Positions 20,844-32,753 of a stretch of 64,000 nucleotides of DNA are shown piece by piece. Origin of the DNA: Paramecium tetraurelia (taxonomy: Eukaryota; Ciliophora; Oligohymenophorea; Peniculida; Parameciidae); contig NW_001798967.1 in NCBI RefSeq assembly GCF_000165425.1, positions 593,657 through 657,656 of the forward strand, given 5' to 3'. The translations under genes and the position numbers were made by a program. Under the pieces are notes generated by a model. The model was not told where the DNA came from. It saw only the letters and a list, made by a program, of their open reading frames with translations, and made no database searches. Position 1 is the stretch's first letter, and each line of letters starts with the position of its first letter.

Positions 20844-23272
20844 ATGAGTAATACAAAAGACAAGGAGCTATTTGAGAGCTACACCAATGAAGTTTGCTAA
20901 CTAATGAGATCAGATAAGAATGTCTAAATGTCAAAAGCTAGATACTTGCCTTTATATAAGTAATACTTTTGTGAATTATATTTTAAGTTGGACATATCAA
21001 TTTAAGAATGATCAAGTAATGGGATTAAAGTAGATTTTTGAAGATTGGCTATTAAAATACTTGAACACCTAATTGATACCAGAATTATTAAACTCCTAAG
21101 ACTTTATCTCAACATTTATTTTTGAATAGGCTCTTTTTAAAAGCTTATTAAGATATTTATCAATTCTTTTCTTTAATTATGATGCCGAGAGAGGGTCTCC
21201 TTAATTATATATAGTGGAATTAGGTCTTTTAAACTTTGATAAACTTGTGCTTTCCAACGACACACTTAAATAGAGATATAAAGAATCATTTATTAATAGA
21301 CTGAATTAGATAAGACTTAGTAATAATCAAAATCAGAAATAATAACTACTAACATTCCTTGAAGTAATATTTTTATTAAAATTATAGATTTTTGATCTAA
21401 ATACTCTAGCTTAAAATTAGAGATTGGAAATCACTAGTATTGATTAGCAAGTTATAATTTAAGTGAGACAAAAAACTCCAAAAATGGTTAATTTGCCTTC
21501 TCCTCAAAACGTTTGTGATAATTTTCTATTTGATGTAATTTAAGAGGCAACCAAAAAATTCTATTCAGAATTATCCCAAACATGGATCGCCAGAGGATCT
21601 AGTACAGAATATGTGAAGCAAGCGGCAAATTAAATATTGATAGAAGAATCATTAAGAGAGCAGCTTTACCAAAAATTCTCCAGATCAAATGATATCATGA
21701 AAGTATTTATTTGCGAGATGCTTGAATAAAATGTGGATTAAATCATCTAAAACCCTCAGGATGGTTTGTATCAACAATTTCTTTAATTGAGAAACAGTTC
21801 GGATCTATCACCAATCCTAAAATTGTATTAATTATACAAGAACACACCAAATTACATTGAAAACTAATTAAAGGAGTTTTAGAAATTCGTCCAAAATCAA
21901 GTCACTTAAATGTTAACAGAATCTGAAGAACCTGGTTAACCTGGTTAACAATAATAACTTCAATAAAAATAGGCACAATAACAATAAGCTAATAGAAGTT
22001 TACAGATACATATTGCATAAATTGATAATCTCTAAAAGACTTATGAATATTGCTTAAGATTAGTGTAAAATTGTTTTGAAGGATCCCATAGATTTAGAAA
22101 TAATATGGAATTGGCATTTAAGGAAAAACTAAATTAAGCCGATAGATTTATGGATAAATTATCTATTTATATTCACGTGTCTTTGAAAGACAAATTAAAG
22201 GAAACTAATAATGAAGAGGATAGATAAAAATTTGAAAAGTTCAACAAGAACATTCTTGCCTTCATCTAATTTATTAATAGCAAAGGCAAATTGTTTTAAA
22301 AGATAACTGACAACCTCAAAAATAGAATTTTTAGAGGGGAAATTAAGAATTTTGGATATGAAGAAGAATTTCTGAAATCATTAAGAAGAGAACATCCTGA
22401 ACATTTACCATCTGATTTATTAACAGTTTGGAAAGATTATAAATACTATAGGAATCTAGATAATGAAATATAAACTCTATTGTCTAATAAAAAACTATTG
22501 CAAAATGCCTAAGCTCAATTTACTATATTTACCAGAACTAATTCATTAAAGGAATTTAATACTTAAAATAAAAAAGACAACTTTATTCCTCCAAAAATGA
22601 TCAAAGACGCTATATCCTAAATGGAACTGTTTTATTAAACAAAACAACAAACAGAAAAAAAGTAATTAGTTTGGAATTTCAGAATAGGACAAACATTGAT
22701 TAATTATAAGTAATTATTATATTCACCTTCTAACTAGGTTTGGACCATCTGTCTAATAAGTAGGAAAGATCATCGTCTCTAATTTACAACTTTTCGTCAT
22801 TCTTTACTTGAAGTAATTTGGAAGTAGAACCAAATCAGAATTATTAAATGACACAGGTATTAACTATGATGAAGAATTGACTTAATAAATGGAAAACCTT
22901 TTGGATTTAAGAATTATTGTTGAGAATGAAGGAAAGTTTTACCTTTAAACTGATTAAACTAAATTAAAAGTATAGCTTGTTCCCAACAGGCCAATTACTT
23001 TAGTACCAAAGAAGGTTGGAGAAAATACTGAGGACTAAATTATGTTGAAAAAAGAAAGAGATCTTAAAATTTAATCCAGCATTGTAAGATTGATGAAGAC
23101 AAACAAAGAAATGTATTATCACTAAATATGTGCTGGAGTGCAAAAAGGATTGCTTGGATATTATGATTTTTTTTCTTAGGATATCTTAGCTTAAATTGAT
23201 GAATTAATCAATTCAAATTACATTAAAAGAGACGAGAGAATTAATAATAAGTTTCTATACACACCTGTGTGA
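20844..23272 (+). CDS. cullin (scaffold of a RING ubiquitin ligase)
   Basis: 789 aa with two introns (28 nt near 20959 and about 31 nt near 22738). The N-terminal helical repeats, a poly-Gln linker (around 21940-22010), and the C-terminal cullin-homology region are all present. The winged-helix end contains the neddylation site context IVRLMKTNKEM followed by ILAQIDELINSNYIKRDE and the final YTPV, close to the family YLA end. The family scaffolds SCF-type E3 ligases: the N-terminus binds adaptors, the C-terminus binds Rbx1, and NEDD8 is added to the Lys in RLMK. The insert of Gln residues is unusual for cullins. Which cullin class it belongs to cannot be said from reading alone. Confidence 0.88.
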
Positions 23273-24284
23273 TATGTATAATGAAACATTATAACATTAT
23301 AAAGATATTATTTATCAATTAACAAATCTAAATATATTAATCTAAGGATTTTATTTTTTATTACTTCATTCTCTCCCCTATGTTAACATATCAATGCCAT
23401 ATATCTATTTTTTAATTACTTTCTTTCTCAAATGAATTTTTTACATTTTATATACTCTCGCCTATGGTCCAGTAATCCTTTCAAACCCTAGAATTAAATT
23501 TTAAAATAATTCTATTGCTTTAATAGAAGAATTCAAAAGTATAAAATTAATAAATAAACAGATCGAATACTATATATTGTAACTTTATTAAATCGGCATC
23601 TCTTTTTGAACATAATCAATCCTGGAAACCAGTTTACATTTTGCATTAATATTTAAAGAATCAAATAATTGCAATAATTTTAGAGCCTCTCTTAATTTGA
23701 AGAATATATCTAATCATTATGAAATAAAGCTATTTTCCCCCTAATTTATACTTGAATTCAATAGTTCTTTTTTTTGACATATTTGTCTATTATAAATCAC
23801 ATTTCATTAGTTTTAAGAATTGATTTTAGAGATACCTCATTCCTTAAAATCTATATAATATTCTTTTCCTATCTCTTTACTAGAAATTTATAGGATTGAG
23901 TTCCTAAAAGACCTTATATTGTTAAGTAAAGAGATTATGCTTATTGATTTAATTTCCAAAGACTATGAAATAAAGATTATTTATAGGATATTTACATTTC
24001 TTTTTAAAGAGTTTTATTAATAATTAATTTGTAATTAATATTTTTTATTGAAAATCTTCCTAGATTGCAAATGTGCTATTGACATTCAATAGCTAATTAG
24101 TAAAATAAAGGAATAGAGAAATTCAAAATTTAAAAAGGTTATTAAAAGGTTACATTCCTATTTTATAGATCATTTTATTCTTATATTCTGTTGAAAAGAT
24201 TTATCGATTAATATTGCAATTATTAAGATAAAAAACATAAAAATATAATAAAATCGAACAAAACTTTTGATCTTATTTATATAA
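23273..24284. other. long intergenic region without recognisable content
   Basis: About 1 kb of AT-rich sequence between convergent transcription units (cullin and the coiled-coil gene). No frame holds a convincing exon, and no RNA gene or repeat was seen. It is one of the largest silent gaps in the window. Confidence 0.55.
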
Positions 24285-24890
24285 TCATGGCATATCTTTT
24301 AAGAATGCAGGTTATCTGTATCCATTTTAAACAAGAAAATTCTTAAATAATTAAGATGCTTGTAAATTGGATAACTTAAGTTATAGATTATTAAGTTATT
24401 AAGCATTCTTTTACAAATAAGCCTAATCTCTTTCTTGTAATTTAACTTTAATTTTCTCTTGTAGATCTTTCATTTTTTATTTTTAATCTTCTTAGATTTA
24501 AAGTTCTGGTTTAACAGTTTGCAGTGTCCTTACTCGATTTCCTTCTAAGCTGATTTTATTTAGTTTTAAATAGGATTAATCTGTGAGAAGATGTTTAATA
24601 ACTTTTTTATGTTATTCCTCGTTGGTTTACTTTTAGACATTAACAATTTGATTCATTTTATTTAAGCTTGTAGATGTTTTGAAAAAGTTTTTGTTGTCTT
24701 GAGTTATCAAACTATCGCTTTTAACTAGAGACAGAGTGCTTGATTTTTCTGTTCTAAGTGGCTTGAAATGTTTTTGTTTAGTAAGATAATTATCTTTAGA
24801 CAGAATTTTTTACAATCTAAAAAGGGAGCCCTAGGTGTTTAACAAATTATTCAAAGCTTATGCATTCTATCTATTTTTAACATTTGACAT
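24285..24890 (-). CDS. coiled-coil hypothetical protein
   Basis: 201 aa, intronless. The N-terminal half is basic and Ser/Thr-rich; the C-terminal half (about residues 125-190) is a Lys/Glu/Gln coiled coil. The first Met (MSNVKNRQNAQ) lies only 14 bp from the start codon of the divergent CNBD gene, and the next Met is about 85 codons later, so this start is likely. No domain is recognised; a structural or cytoskeletal role would be a guess. Confidence 0.65.
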
Positions 24891-24904
24891 TCTTAATAAA
24901 ATTA
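24891..24904. promoter_or_regulatory. 14-bp shared upstream region of two divergent genes
   Basis: The two ATG codons are separated by TCTTAATAAAATTA only. A bidirectional promoter, if used by both genes, must lie inside coding sequence or initiate with nearly leaderless mRNAs. Confidence 0.5.
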
Positions 24905-26516
24905 ATGTTAAGACGAGATAGTACATTAAGTAAATAATCTCAGGATGAGGAGAACTAGACAAAATCTGAGAGCGAGGTTTTGAGACTAATCCAGATATTA
25001 AGTTTGGAATCATAGGAGAGAACTTTAATGCAATTGAATTATGTAGCCAGAAAATTAGAACGATCCTTTACATATTTCAAGTATTAGATATCCATCATGA
25101 TAGAAAATTAAAATCATAATTGAGAGAAGACATTCTCTTGAAATTAATAAAGTCATTGTTAATCGAGAGATTCAAACAGTGTGAGGTGGTGTTTAATTAA
25201 GGAGAAACTGGACGAAAAATGTATTTCATTTTAGAGGGGGAAGTATCAATCCTTGTTAAAAATCAAGACCATTTCGACACTTCCATCAACTAGAAAAAAA
25301 GTAATCTGAATTCTATATGATAGGTAAATTGAAAAAATTTGAAGATGTTATGGCTATTCGTTATCCTAATTTTAGACAAGTGGCTGTCAAAAAGTAGTTT
25401 GATTATTTTGGAGAAATTGCAATCGAATAGAGGATACCTAGAACAGCAACAGTGATTGCAAAAGAAGCCACAACTTTGGCCGTGTTAACTTATGAGTCTT
25501 ATTAAAAATTGCTAAGAGATATTACGTAAGAAGCTATAACAATAAGATCAGAACTCATTACCTAAATCTACCCTTTTAATTAACTAAATGAAACCTCATT
25601 GCAATAATTATTACATGATTATGAAGAAATTAACCTAAATGGAGGAGCATTATTATTTAAAAGAATGTAGAAAGCAGATTGTCTCTATTTAATTATCTCA
25701 GGAGAAGTCTTAGTTTAAAAATGGGAAGATGTAAAAAATAAAGATGAATTCGAGGAGGAAAATTTAATAGAAACTAATATGATGAGCAAATCCAACAAAT
25801 AATTAGTGAATCTAGGAGTTTTTGGCAGAGGATAAATGATAGGTGATTTTGAACAATTCTTAAATCTAAAATAGACAATTCCATTAGTTAGGTGTACCCA
25901 AGGAGTTGTCTAAAACCAGGCTAAAATTTTTAGAATAGGGCAAAATTAGTTTAATGAAATTATAAGACATACCTTAGGAATGGGCTGGTATGAAAATTAT
26001 TTAATTGAAAAATATTAACAAAAGCGAAATAATAGCATCCCCAAGATTAAATTGACAACTAGAAATGTCAGAACACAATCAAATGTAACTATCTTAAATG
26101 GTTTCAGAGATCAATCTTACATTAAAATATCTAGTAACAAATACAAAATAATTAAAAATGTTGAAGAAAAATTACCAACAGTCTCAAAATAATCTCCTAA
26201 AAGAAAATTGTAGTTAACAATCGATTATAAGGATAAGACTAATCTTAAATATTATAATGTCGTAACTCCCCTCCAAAATAAACCACCTTTAAATTCTAAC
26301 CAAAATTTTACAATGAAATTCTTTGCTTCTTCTATGAAACAGAAGATCTTAGATTAAAAAAATGAAGAAACTATTTAAAATTTTGGATCTTCAAAGTATC
26401 TAAAAACTGAACCTTCTAGTGATTATAATATTCCAACCTGCGGTACAATTCTATTGTCTCCAAGATATTCTAAATTTATTAAAAAAGAAACTAGTTTTCA
26501 TCGATTTAAATCTTGA
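24905..26516 (+). CDS. soluble protein with two cyclic-nucleotide-binding domains
   Basis: 521 aa with two 23-nt introns, exact frame. CNBD 1 (residues about 70-200) has NQGETGRKMYFILEGEVSIL and a textbook phosphate-binding cassette, YFGEIAIEQRIPRTATV, with the Glu and Arg that hold the cyclic phosphate in PKA/PKG regulatory domains. CNBD 2 (about 215-350) keeps the beta-roll (DCLYLIISGEVLV) but its cassette is weaker. No kinase, channel or GEF domain follows; the tail is Lys/Ser-rich. It may be a cAMP/cGMP sensor or regulatory subunit of an unknown effector. It lacks the PKA inhibitor sequence upstream of CNBD 1, so it is not an ordinary PKA-R. Confidence 0.88.
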
Positions 26517-26921
26517 TTTGATTTTAATTATATTAAATTTAAAATATAACTTTCTTATTATTTACCTTATCTATTTCTTATAATATCAATAATTAATCAT
26601 ATTAATATTTATTATCCGTATGCTAAATAGGATATTCTTCATAATTAAACAACAAACACTAGATAATTCAATGAAAATTAAAGAAAATCATTTAATAATA
26701 TGCTTAAAATCTTTTTAACTAATGAAACTATTCTTCAGCCTTGGGCTCCTCACTGAAATTTTTAGTTTATATTGTTTAAAATGATAAATATTGCGTATAA
26801 CATCAAATTTAGATTAATTAATTAATGAAATAAGAATTTTTAATTAATTATAATTCTTTAACCAATTAAGTGAAATAAAGCAATGATCATAGAAATATTA
26901 TACTTGTTTGATAATTTATAA
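26517..26921. other. intergenic stretch
   Basis: About 400 bp. A short minus-strand open stretch around 26720-26770 has coding-like composition (SEEPKAEE), but no exon join to the next gene was found, so it is left unassigned. Confidence 0.4.
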
Positions 26922-27374
26922 TCATATTGTCATTTTTTTCATTAATCTATTTTATGGAAGATTTCTGATGCATAAATCCGCTTTATCATCAGAAATTTTA
27001 TCGAGATCATCAAATTCATAATACTTTTCAGTGAGCCCTTAAATTTAATTAGTTACTGCAAATCTCTGCTCGGATCTATTTCTTTTAGATTTTCTGTTTT
27101 CATACTTTTACCATCTTTGAGTTTAGCTCTTCTACCTTTTTTTAGCTTTATTTCCAATTTAGAGAAAATTCAATTAAGGATCTTCATCCTCTGATGTTGC
27201 TTTAGGTTAAAACTTGTCTGTATATCGCTTTCTTTGCTATCTTATTTATTCCTCCTCTAGAATCTATCTTCTGATTTGATTTTTAGGTTCGTACTATTAA
27301 ATCATAGAGGAACTACAAACAGATGGTACAACTTTTTTTTCTTGCGAAGCATTTTTCTTTTTGTTTTGCTCCAT
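26922..27374 (-). CDS. small basic hypothetical protein
   Basis: 150 aa, intronless. Highly charged, Lys/Arg/Gln-rich throughout (RRQILEEEQIRQQRKRY, QKYENRKSKRNR), with no hydrophobic segment or known domain. Composition suggests a nucleic-acid-binding or disordered nuclear protein, but this is only composition. TAA/TAG codons are used freely for Gln. Confidence 0.6.
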
Positions 27375-28285
27375 ACTGTTCCAATAAAAAAATGAGAGAA
27401 TCATTAAAATGAATAGGATTGAGTTACTTGTTTTTAGAAAATTAAATTAATTATTAGTTCTTGAAATGAATAAAGAGATAAAAATAATATTAATATTTAA
27501 ATTCAACATTTTAGTAATAATAGACATTTATACTCTTTAGTTTCAATAAAGGCTAACAGATAATTCCTACACCTAATTTATTTTCATTGTTTTTAAATAG
27601 TTCTCTATAATTCAAGTATGCCAAAGATCATCTGTTTTGTTTATTAAGATTATAAATGAAAATTTATGAGTAAACCATTAATTTATTTGTTCTGAAAAGG
27701 ACCAAAAATCTTTAAATTGACATATCGATCATCTTAAATTCTTTTTTAACAATAGATAATTTATGGTTCAATTTGACAGAGTTAATAATATATATTGTCA
27801 TAAAGAAGACTAAAATAATTAACGTATATATCTCCGCAATACTAAAAAAAGACCATAAGCTTAAATGAATATGATTTAATAAAATAAATGAAATATACTC
27901 AAAGTCAGATAATAGAGATAAATAAATAGAATAATATATATTTATTAATGAACAAGAATACGATCTTTAAATACTACATAAGTGATTTGAATTAAGGATA
28001 CCAAATGGTAATAAATCTTATTTTTAGATCAGTTATGATATCAAAATAAGCAAAAGAAAATGATAAATTACATAATATAATTTGCAAAGTGAATTTTACA
28101 TTAAGGTTCATTAATTAGAATAAAAAACTTAGTATGATATTTAAAAGGATAATCAAAACTTAAATATAAAATTTAATATTTAGCAGTAAATCTTTATTTA
28201 AATTAATAATAAAGGTATAGTTAAAGTCTTAAGGTATGAATCTTTAAAACAGTATTAAATTTGTTATTATTATATATAGCTTTAA
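27375..28285. other. long intergenic region without recognisable content
   Basis: About 0.9 kb between divergent genes, AT-rich, with no coding frame, RNA gene or repeat that I could support. It should contain promoters at both ends. Confidence 0.5.
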
Positions 28286-29187
28286 ATGAATTTTGATTTC
28301 ACTAATAGATTTAAACAAGGTTTAAATAAAAGAGTTCAGATACTTGAAGATAATGTTTAAATTTTGGCTAGAATGTAAAGACCATTTTATTTAAGGTATT
28401 TACATTTTGAGGTTAATTAAAAAATGATTATATGGTTTGAATATATTATTGTAAATCAATTTAATTTTAGATTGTAAATGATAGGATTAATTTGATTTGC
28501 TTAAAATAAATAGATAATTCTACTATATTTCTGTCATAACTAAAATAGATGAGTGTTTTGTTGAAACTTTGGGAGGTCAAGCATCAGTTATTTCATATAA
28601 TTCAAATATTATAATAAAAAGCAAGAAAAATTCAATTACCAAAGTTTATGGAGATAAGTGGTAACACAATTAACATAGTTTTACTTATTCTATATATCAG
28701 CCATAATTACTACTGGGAGTCAGGAAAGATTATATAATCGAGACTACTACCCCAAATGACAGGATGGATGAAATTATAACTGCGAATATGCAGACAGATT
28801 CAGATTCAGTTTAAACTTGAGAAAGATTCGTAATTGAATAGTCTATTAATGTGATACTCAATTTAAAAGCTAATTAAATTTTCCTTTAGTATCCAAATTA
28901 ATATAATTATTAGGGAAGTTATGTCTGAATTAAGATTTGGAATAAGCTCTCAAATATTGTAATTCTATGTAGATTTTGAAATTATTTAGGTATTTCAATG
29001 AAGAGGGCAGACACTACCTTACTCAGTTTTACATGCTCTATATGATCAGCAACCTAGAGGCATTGAGGTAGTATCAAGTGATCCAAAAGTGCAGGTGACT
29101 TGTGTATATCATAATGAATTCCAAACACAGCAAATTCTTGAATTAAGACAAATGAAGTTGAAAAATCCAATTTAGTAATAAGATTGA
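28286..29187 (+). CDS. hypothetical protein, exon joins approximate
   Basis: Starts at ATG 28286 (MNFDFTNRFKQG). The middle exon, roughly 28480-28820, is clearly coding (ISVITKIDECFVETLGGQ, IIETTTPNDRMDEII), and the last exon ends VYHNEFQTQQILELRQMK before TGA 29185. One join may use a 34-nt intron near 28453-28486; a further intron near 28820-29000 is needed but not fixed. Size about 260 aa. No family is recognised. The stop is 58 bp from the convergent HMG gene. Confidence 0.55.
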
Positions 29188-29245
29188 AACAATGAAGAAG
29201 ATGAGAATAGAGCTTATATATCGAATTGTTAATTGTGTTTATAAT

Positions 29246-30051
29246 TCATTTCTTTGTTTGTTTCTTTTGTGATTTCTCTTTATTTATGACTTAGACAATT
29301 TCTTTTTGTAGATCATCGTTCACTTCTTACTTATTTTTGGATTTAGTAGATTTAGCTTTTTATGACTTAGATTGTATTGTTTATTATATTTGTTCATCAT
29401 CTGAACTTTGATTTACTTGCTTATTTTCCTATTACTATTTGAGCTATTGTTGATGTTTTGCAGCTGGCTATATCGATTCTGAATCGATATCATCGAATAG
29501 ATAATCTTATCCTGATTTCACAGATTTGTCATCAAACTATAACTTAGTATTTGAGTTACCTTTTCAGTCTTCTTTTTCTTTTTGTCTTTAATTGTAATAC
29601 CTTGCTTCTCATTATACTCTTTAACATCGTCATTATACTTGCTCTTTGCTTAATTATATTAATCAACATATGGCTAAATAATCATAAGAATATTTACTTG
29701 CTTCTCTTACTCACTCATTGATTGCCACTTTTATCCTGCCATTTATGAAATCTGGATCAGTTTGACTTCTAATTAATAATCACTCAAATCAATACCTGGA
29801 TTTCTTTCCAAAACCTTTTCACGATATTTCTGGCTAAATAAGAAGAAAGCAGTAAGAGGTCTCTTGGGAGCATTAGGATCTCGTTCCTTTTTCTTCTCAG
29901 GTTTGTCATTTTGAATTTCGACCACAGGTTATCCTTTCAAAAATTACGAACAATATAATTCCATATTGGCAAAAAAAATCTAAGATTTCTTTACTATCTC
30001 TAAGGTCTAAATTATGATGACTCAAAATAGTACGAATTGTTTGTCCTCCAT
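29246..30051 (-). CDS. HMG-box chromatin protein
   Basis: 234 aa with four introns (27, 27, 24 and 23 nt); two have lengths divisible by three and were recognised because they interrupt the domain. Residues about 60-130 form an HMG box: DPNAPKRPLTAFFLFSQKYR, NPEVKLIQISQMAGQKW, MSEQEKQPYVDQY. A basic linker and a long acidic/Gln/Lys tail follow. The family bends DNA without strong sequence specificity and is abundant in chromatin (HMGB/NHP6-like). A single box plus Lys/Gln tail fits ciliate HMG proteins. Nuclear location is inferred from the family. Confidence 0.9.
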
Positions 30052-30215
30052 TTTTTCCAAAAAATAATTTTATTAAAAATTATCTGTAACCGAGCATTAT
30101 TAATCAATAAAAATAACAATAATATTAATTGCTAAAACTTAAATGGAACAAGCTAGAGCAGTCCAACTCCAATTAGAATTCACTCTCTTGTATTTGATTT
30201 TGGATTTTCATGGAA

Positions 30216-30978
30216 TCAATTGATTCTGATTAATACCTCGGCAACATTTTCATTAGTAAATAAATACTTATGTGCATGTCTAAATATCTAAAATCAATTA
30301 ATAAACAATTAAATATTAAAAAATCAAATGGGTGTTTGCCAGTCCTAAAAGAATTCTTCTAACTTGAAAAGAAGTGGAGCCCAATAGTTTATCTTCATAG
30401 ACTTTGACAAATTAAAGAAATATAATGAAGAACGACAGAATCTCGACAAAAACAATTGTCAATAGCAGTCCTTCTGCTAGATTTTTTGTTAGGATAATAA
30501 TAATAAAACCTCAAATCCACAAACCTACACTTACAATAATGTTTAGACCTAATAAATTGAAATTAAAAAAGAGTGATTTCTTTATTTTTATTTAATCCAC
30601 TCTAACATATCAAATCTCTATAATTATTCCTATAACAATCAAGATCTGTCAATAAAATTTATTATTGAACTCTAAACCTGAAATTGTAGCAGTAATTCAA
30701 TATCAGAAGCCAAAACTGTTTAAGCTTGAGAATCGTAAGCAAATGCTTTGTGGAGTGGTATTTTGTAATCACTCCATATTTTATTTGCTATAATAAGAAT
30801 TTCCAAATCCTAAAATGGAACTCCAACAATAATTTTGTTGAAATAGCCCGATTAATTAGATTAATAGAAACACCCTAACAAATATATATTCAATTTTATG
30901 AATATTTCATTTTCACTTAGATTCACTATGTCCAAATGTTGCCATACAGGATTTTGAATTGAAAATATTAGTATACAT
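30216..30978 (-). CDS. membrane protein with soluble N-terminal half, structure partly unresolved
   Basis: ATG at 30978; a 22-nt intron near 30925-30946 leads into a well-behaved exon (NKIIVGVPFQDLEILIIAN, KIPLHKAFAYDSQAQTVL). A second intron of uncertain length lies near 30610-30690. Two strongly hydrophobic segments follow (LNIIVSFIIIILTKNLAEG and LLLTIVFVEILSFFIIFLQF), then FQVRRILLGLANTH and a short tail to TGA. I do not recognise the family. A long open frame on the opposite strand (about 30423-30830) is weaker in amino-acid pattern and is regarded as a shadow. Confidence 0.5.
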
Positions 30979-31281
30979 TTGAAGATTTAAAAGATATCTT
31001 TTATAAATTAACAATAAAAGGAATTAAATTGAATAGATTATTTAGTTTGTTTTAATTATTTAAGAATGTGTAGTTTACTTAAGTATTTTAAGAGAGTATG
31101 TCAATATTGCATCTTCCATAAATTACTCTTTTTATTAATAATACAATTTATTTATAATATAATATTATTTATACAAAGCACAGAATTAATAATGCTACAA
31201 TTAATTTTATTTAGTAATTGAATTACAAATTTACCAATAATAAATATGAACAAAAATTGATATTAAATTATCTTTACTCTC

Positions 31282-32534
31282 TCAATTCTTTTTCGAATAG
31301 TGAAGAACCTTATACATTTCTAGAACCTATTCCTGAGTTTATAGCTAAGCAAATAGATAGTTTTTTAAATTTGTTCTTTATAGAAATGAAATGATACTGA
31401 TTCTATTCGCGTAAATCATTTGCCCCCACCATTCCATTAAGATATATTGCTAATTGCAATAATTGCTTATCTTGCTTATTGTCATAATATGGAATAATCG
31501 GAACCCCGTTGTCAAGTTAACATAAATAACTAATCGCAGAGTTATCAACTAGAAGAGTTCTCGAGATTGGAAGATTCTTGATGATGGATAAATCCTTAAC
31601 ATACTAGCCTTGATCAGTAAAGCAACAATGTTCTCTTGACAACACTCGAGAGATGATTCTCTTTGGATCAATATATTCAACAATCTAAATCAAAACAATA
31701 GTGTACTCGTTTTGCATATTATCCATGTGAGGCTGTGAATACTATGATTTCGAAATTGGGTTCCAGCAATTCCAGCATTACGTGTAAACCAGGTCGAACC
31801 GAAACGCCTACTTAAAATGTTTCATCCTAAGAAAGTTTGATGATTAGTTTTTTGTCACAAGGCAATTTCATATCTAGCGTGCAATGTACTAAAGTCTCAT
31901 CCAAATCAAATAGTAAAGTGTACTTTTTAATATCTATATGTTAATATTTATAATAACTTTATGGATTATTTTGGATTATAACTGGTTTTGGTTTGTAAAT
32001 TATCTTAGAATTTACACATTATTTCAAAGCCATGCAACTTGATAAAAAATGTTCCTTGAAAAGTTTGTTAAAATAGTTCTCTTTACTTTCAAAAGCAGTG
32101 ACAACATCAGAGATATAATAAATTGAATTGCTCTCTTACATACTTGTATTTTGAATAATTCTGGGTGAATCTTTCATACAAAACACTTCGCTATTTTATT
32201 TTATTATGGGTCTATATATCAATTTTGGAGCTGTTTGCTTTCTGCTTAACATTCTTTGATTGTCTATGTTTTATTTATCAAAAGTTTCATTGGGTTCTGT
32301 TTTATGAATGAAATTTGATTTCATGACTCGAGACATATTTTTAAGAGTGAGCACTCTACTTGGAGTAATTTAATATATTTTGTCAATCGACATTGAATTC
32401 TCCGTTTGATTAGTTCGAAACTTCTTCTATACATCAAATCGTAAATTAATTGAATCAGTCCTCTTTGGTTAACGAGCAGTTAACTATGGCTGTAGAAATT
32501 TAAGATTTGGCGAACTTTTTTGATATCCTTTCAT
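31282..32534 (-). CDS. SCP/FCP1-like HAD phosphatase (NLI-interacting-factor family)
   Basis: 402 aa with two 22-nt introns. A 200-residue Ser/Thr/Lys-rich N-terminus precedes the catalytic domain, which carries LLFDLDETLVHC (the D-x-D-x-T nucleophile motif), SVRPGLHVMLELL, FEIIVFTASH and VKDLSIIKNLPISRTLLVDN. This is the full signature of the SCP/Dullard/FCP1 group, which removes phosphate from Ser in the RNA polymerase II tail or from membrane and signalling targets. No BRCT domain (FCP1) and no clear transmembrane helix (Dullard), so SCP-like is the best call. It should be catalytically active. Confidence 0.92.
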
Positions 32535-32753
32535 ATTTAATTTATTTTATTACATTTATCCTATCATACAAATAGTATATAAAATCAAAGTATATCCTTG
32601 CTTCACTGACCCTTGTGAAACACATGGTTCTATAATTGATAGCATAACCGATTTAATGCAATTTATATTAAAATTAATTGCAATGATATTAAATTGCATA
32701 ATTTTAATCCAATTTACTATTCTGTATTAGTTATTTTAGGCTTTAAACCATTC

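Noticed and set aside
30423-30830. Plus-strand open frame of about 135 codons
   Set aside because: Amino-acid pattern is poor, while the opposite strand has better globular and transmembrane segments and a good start.
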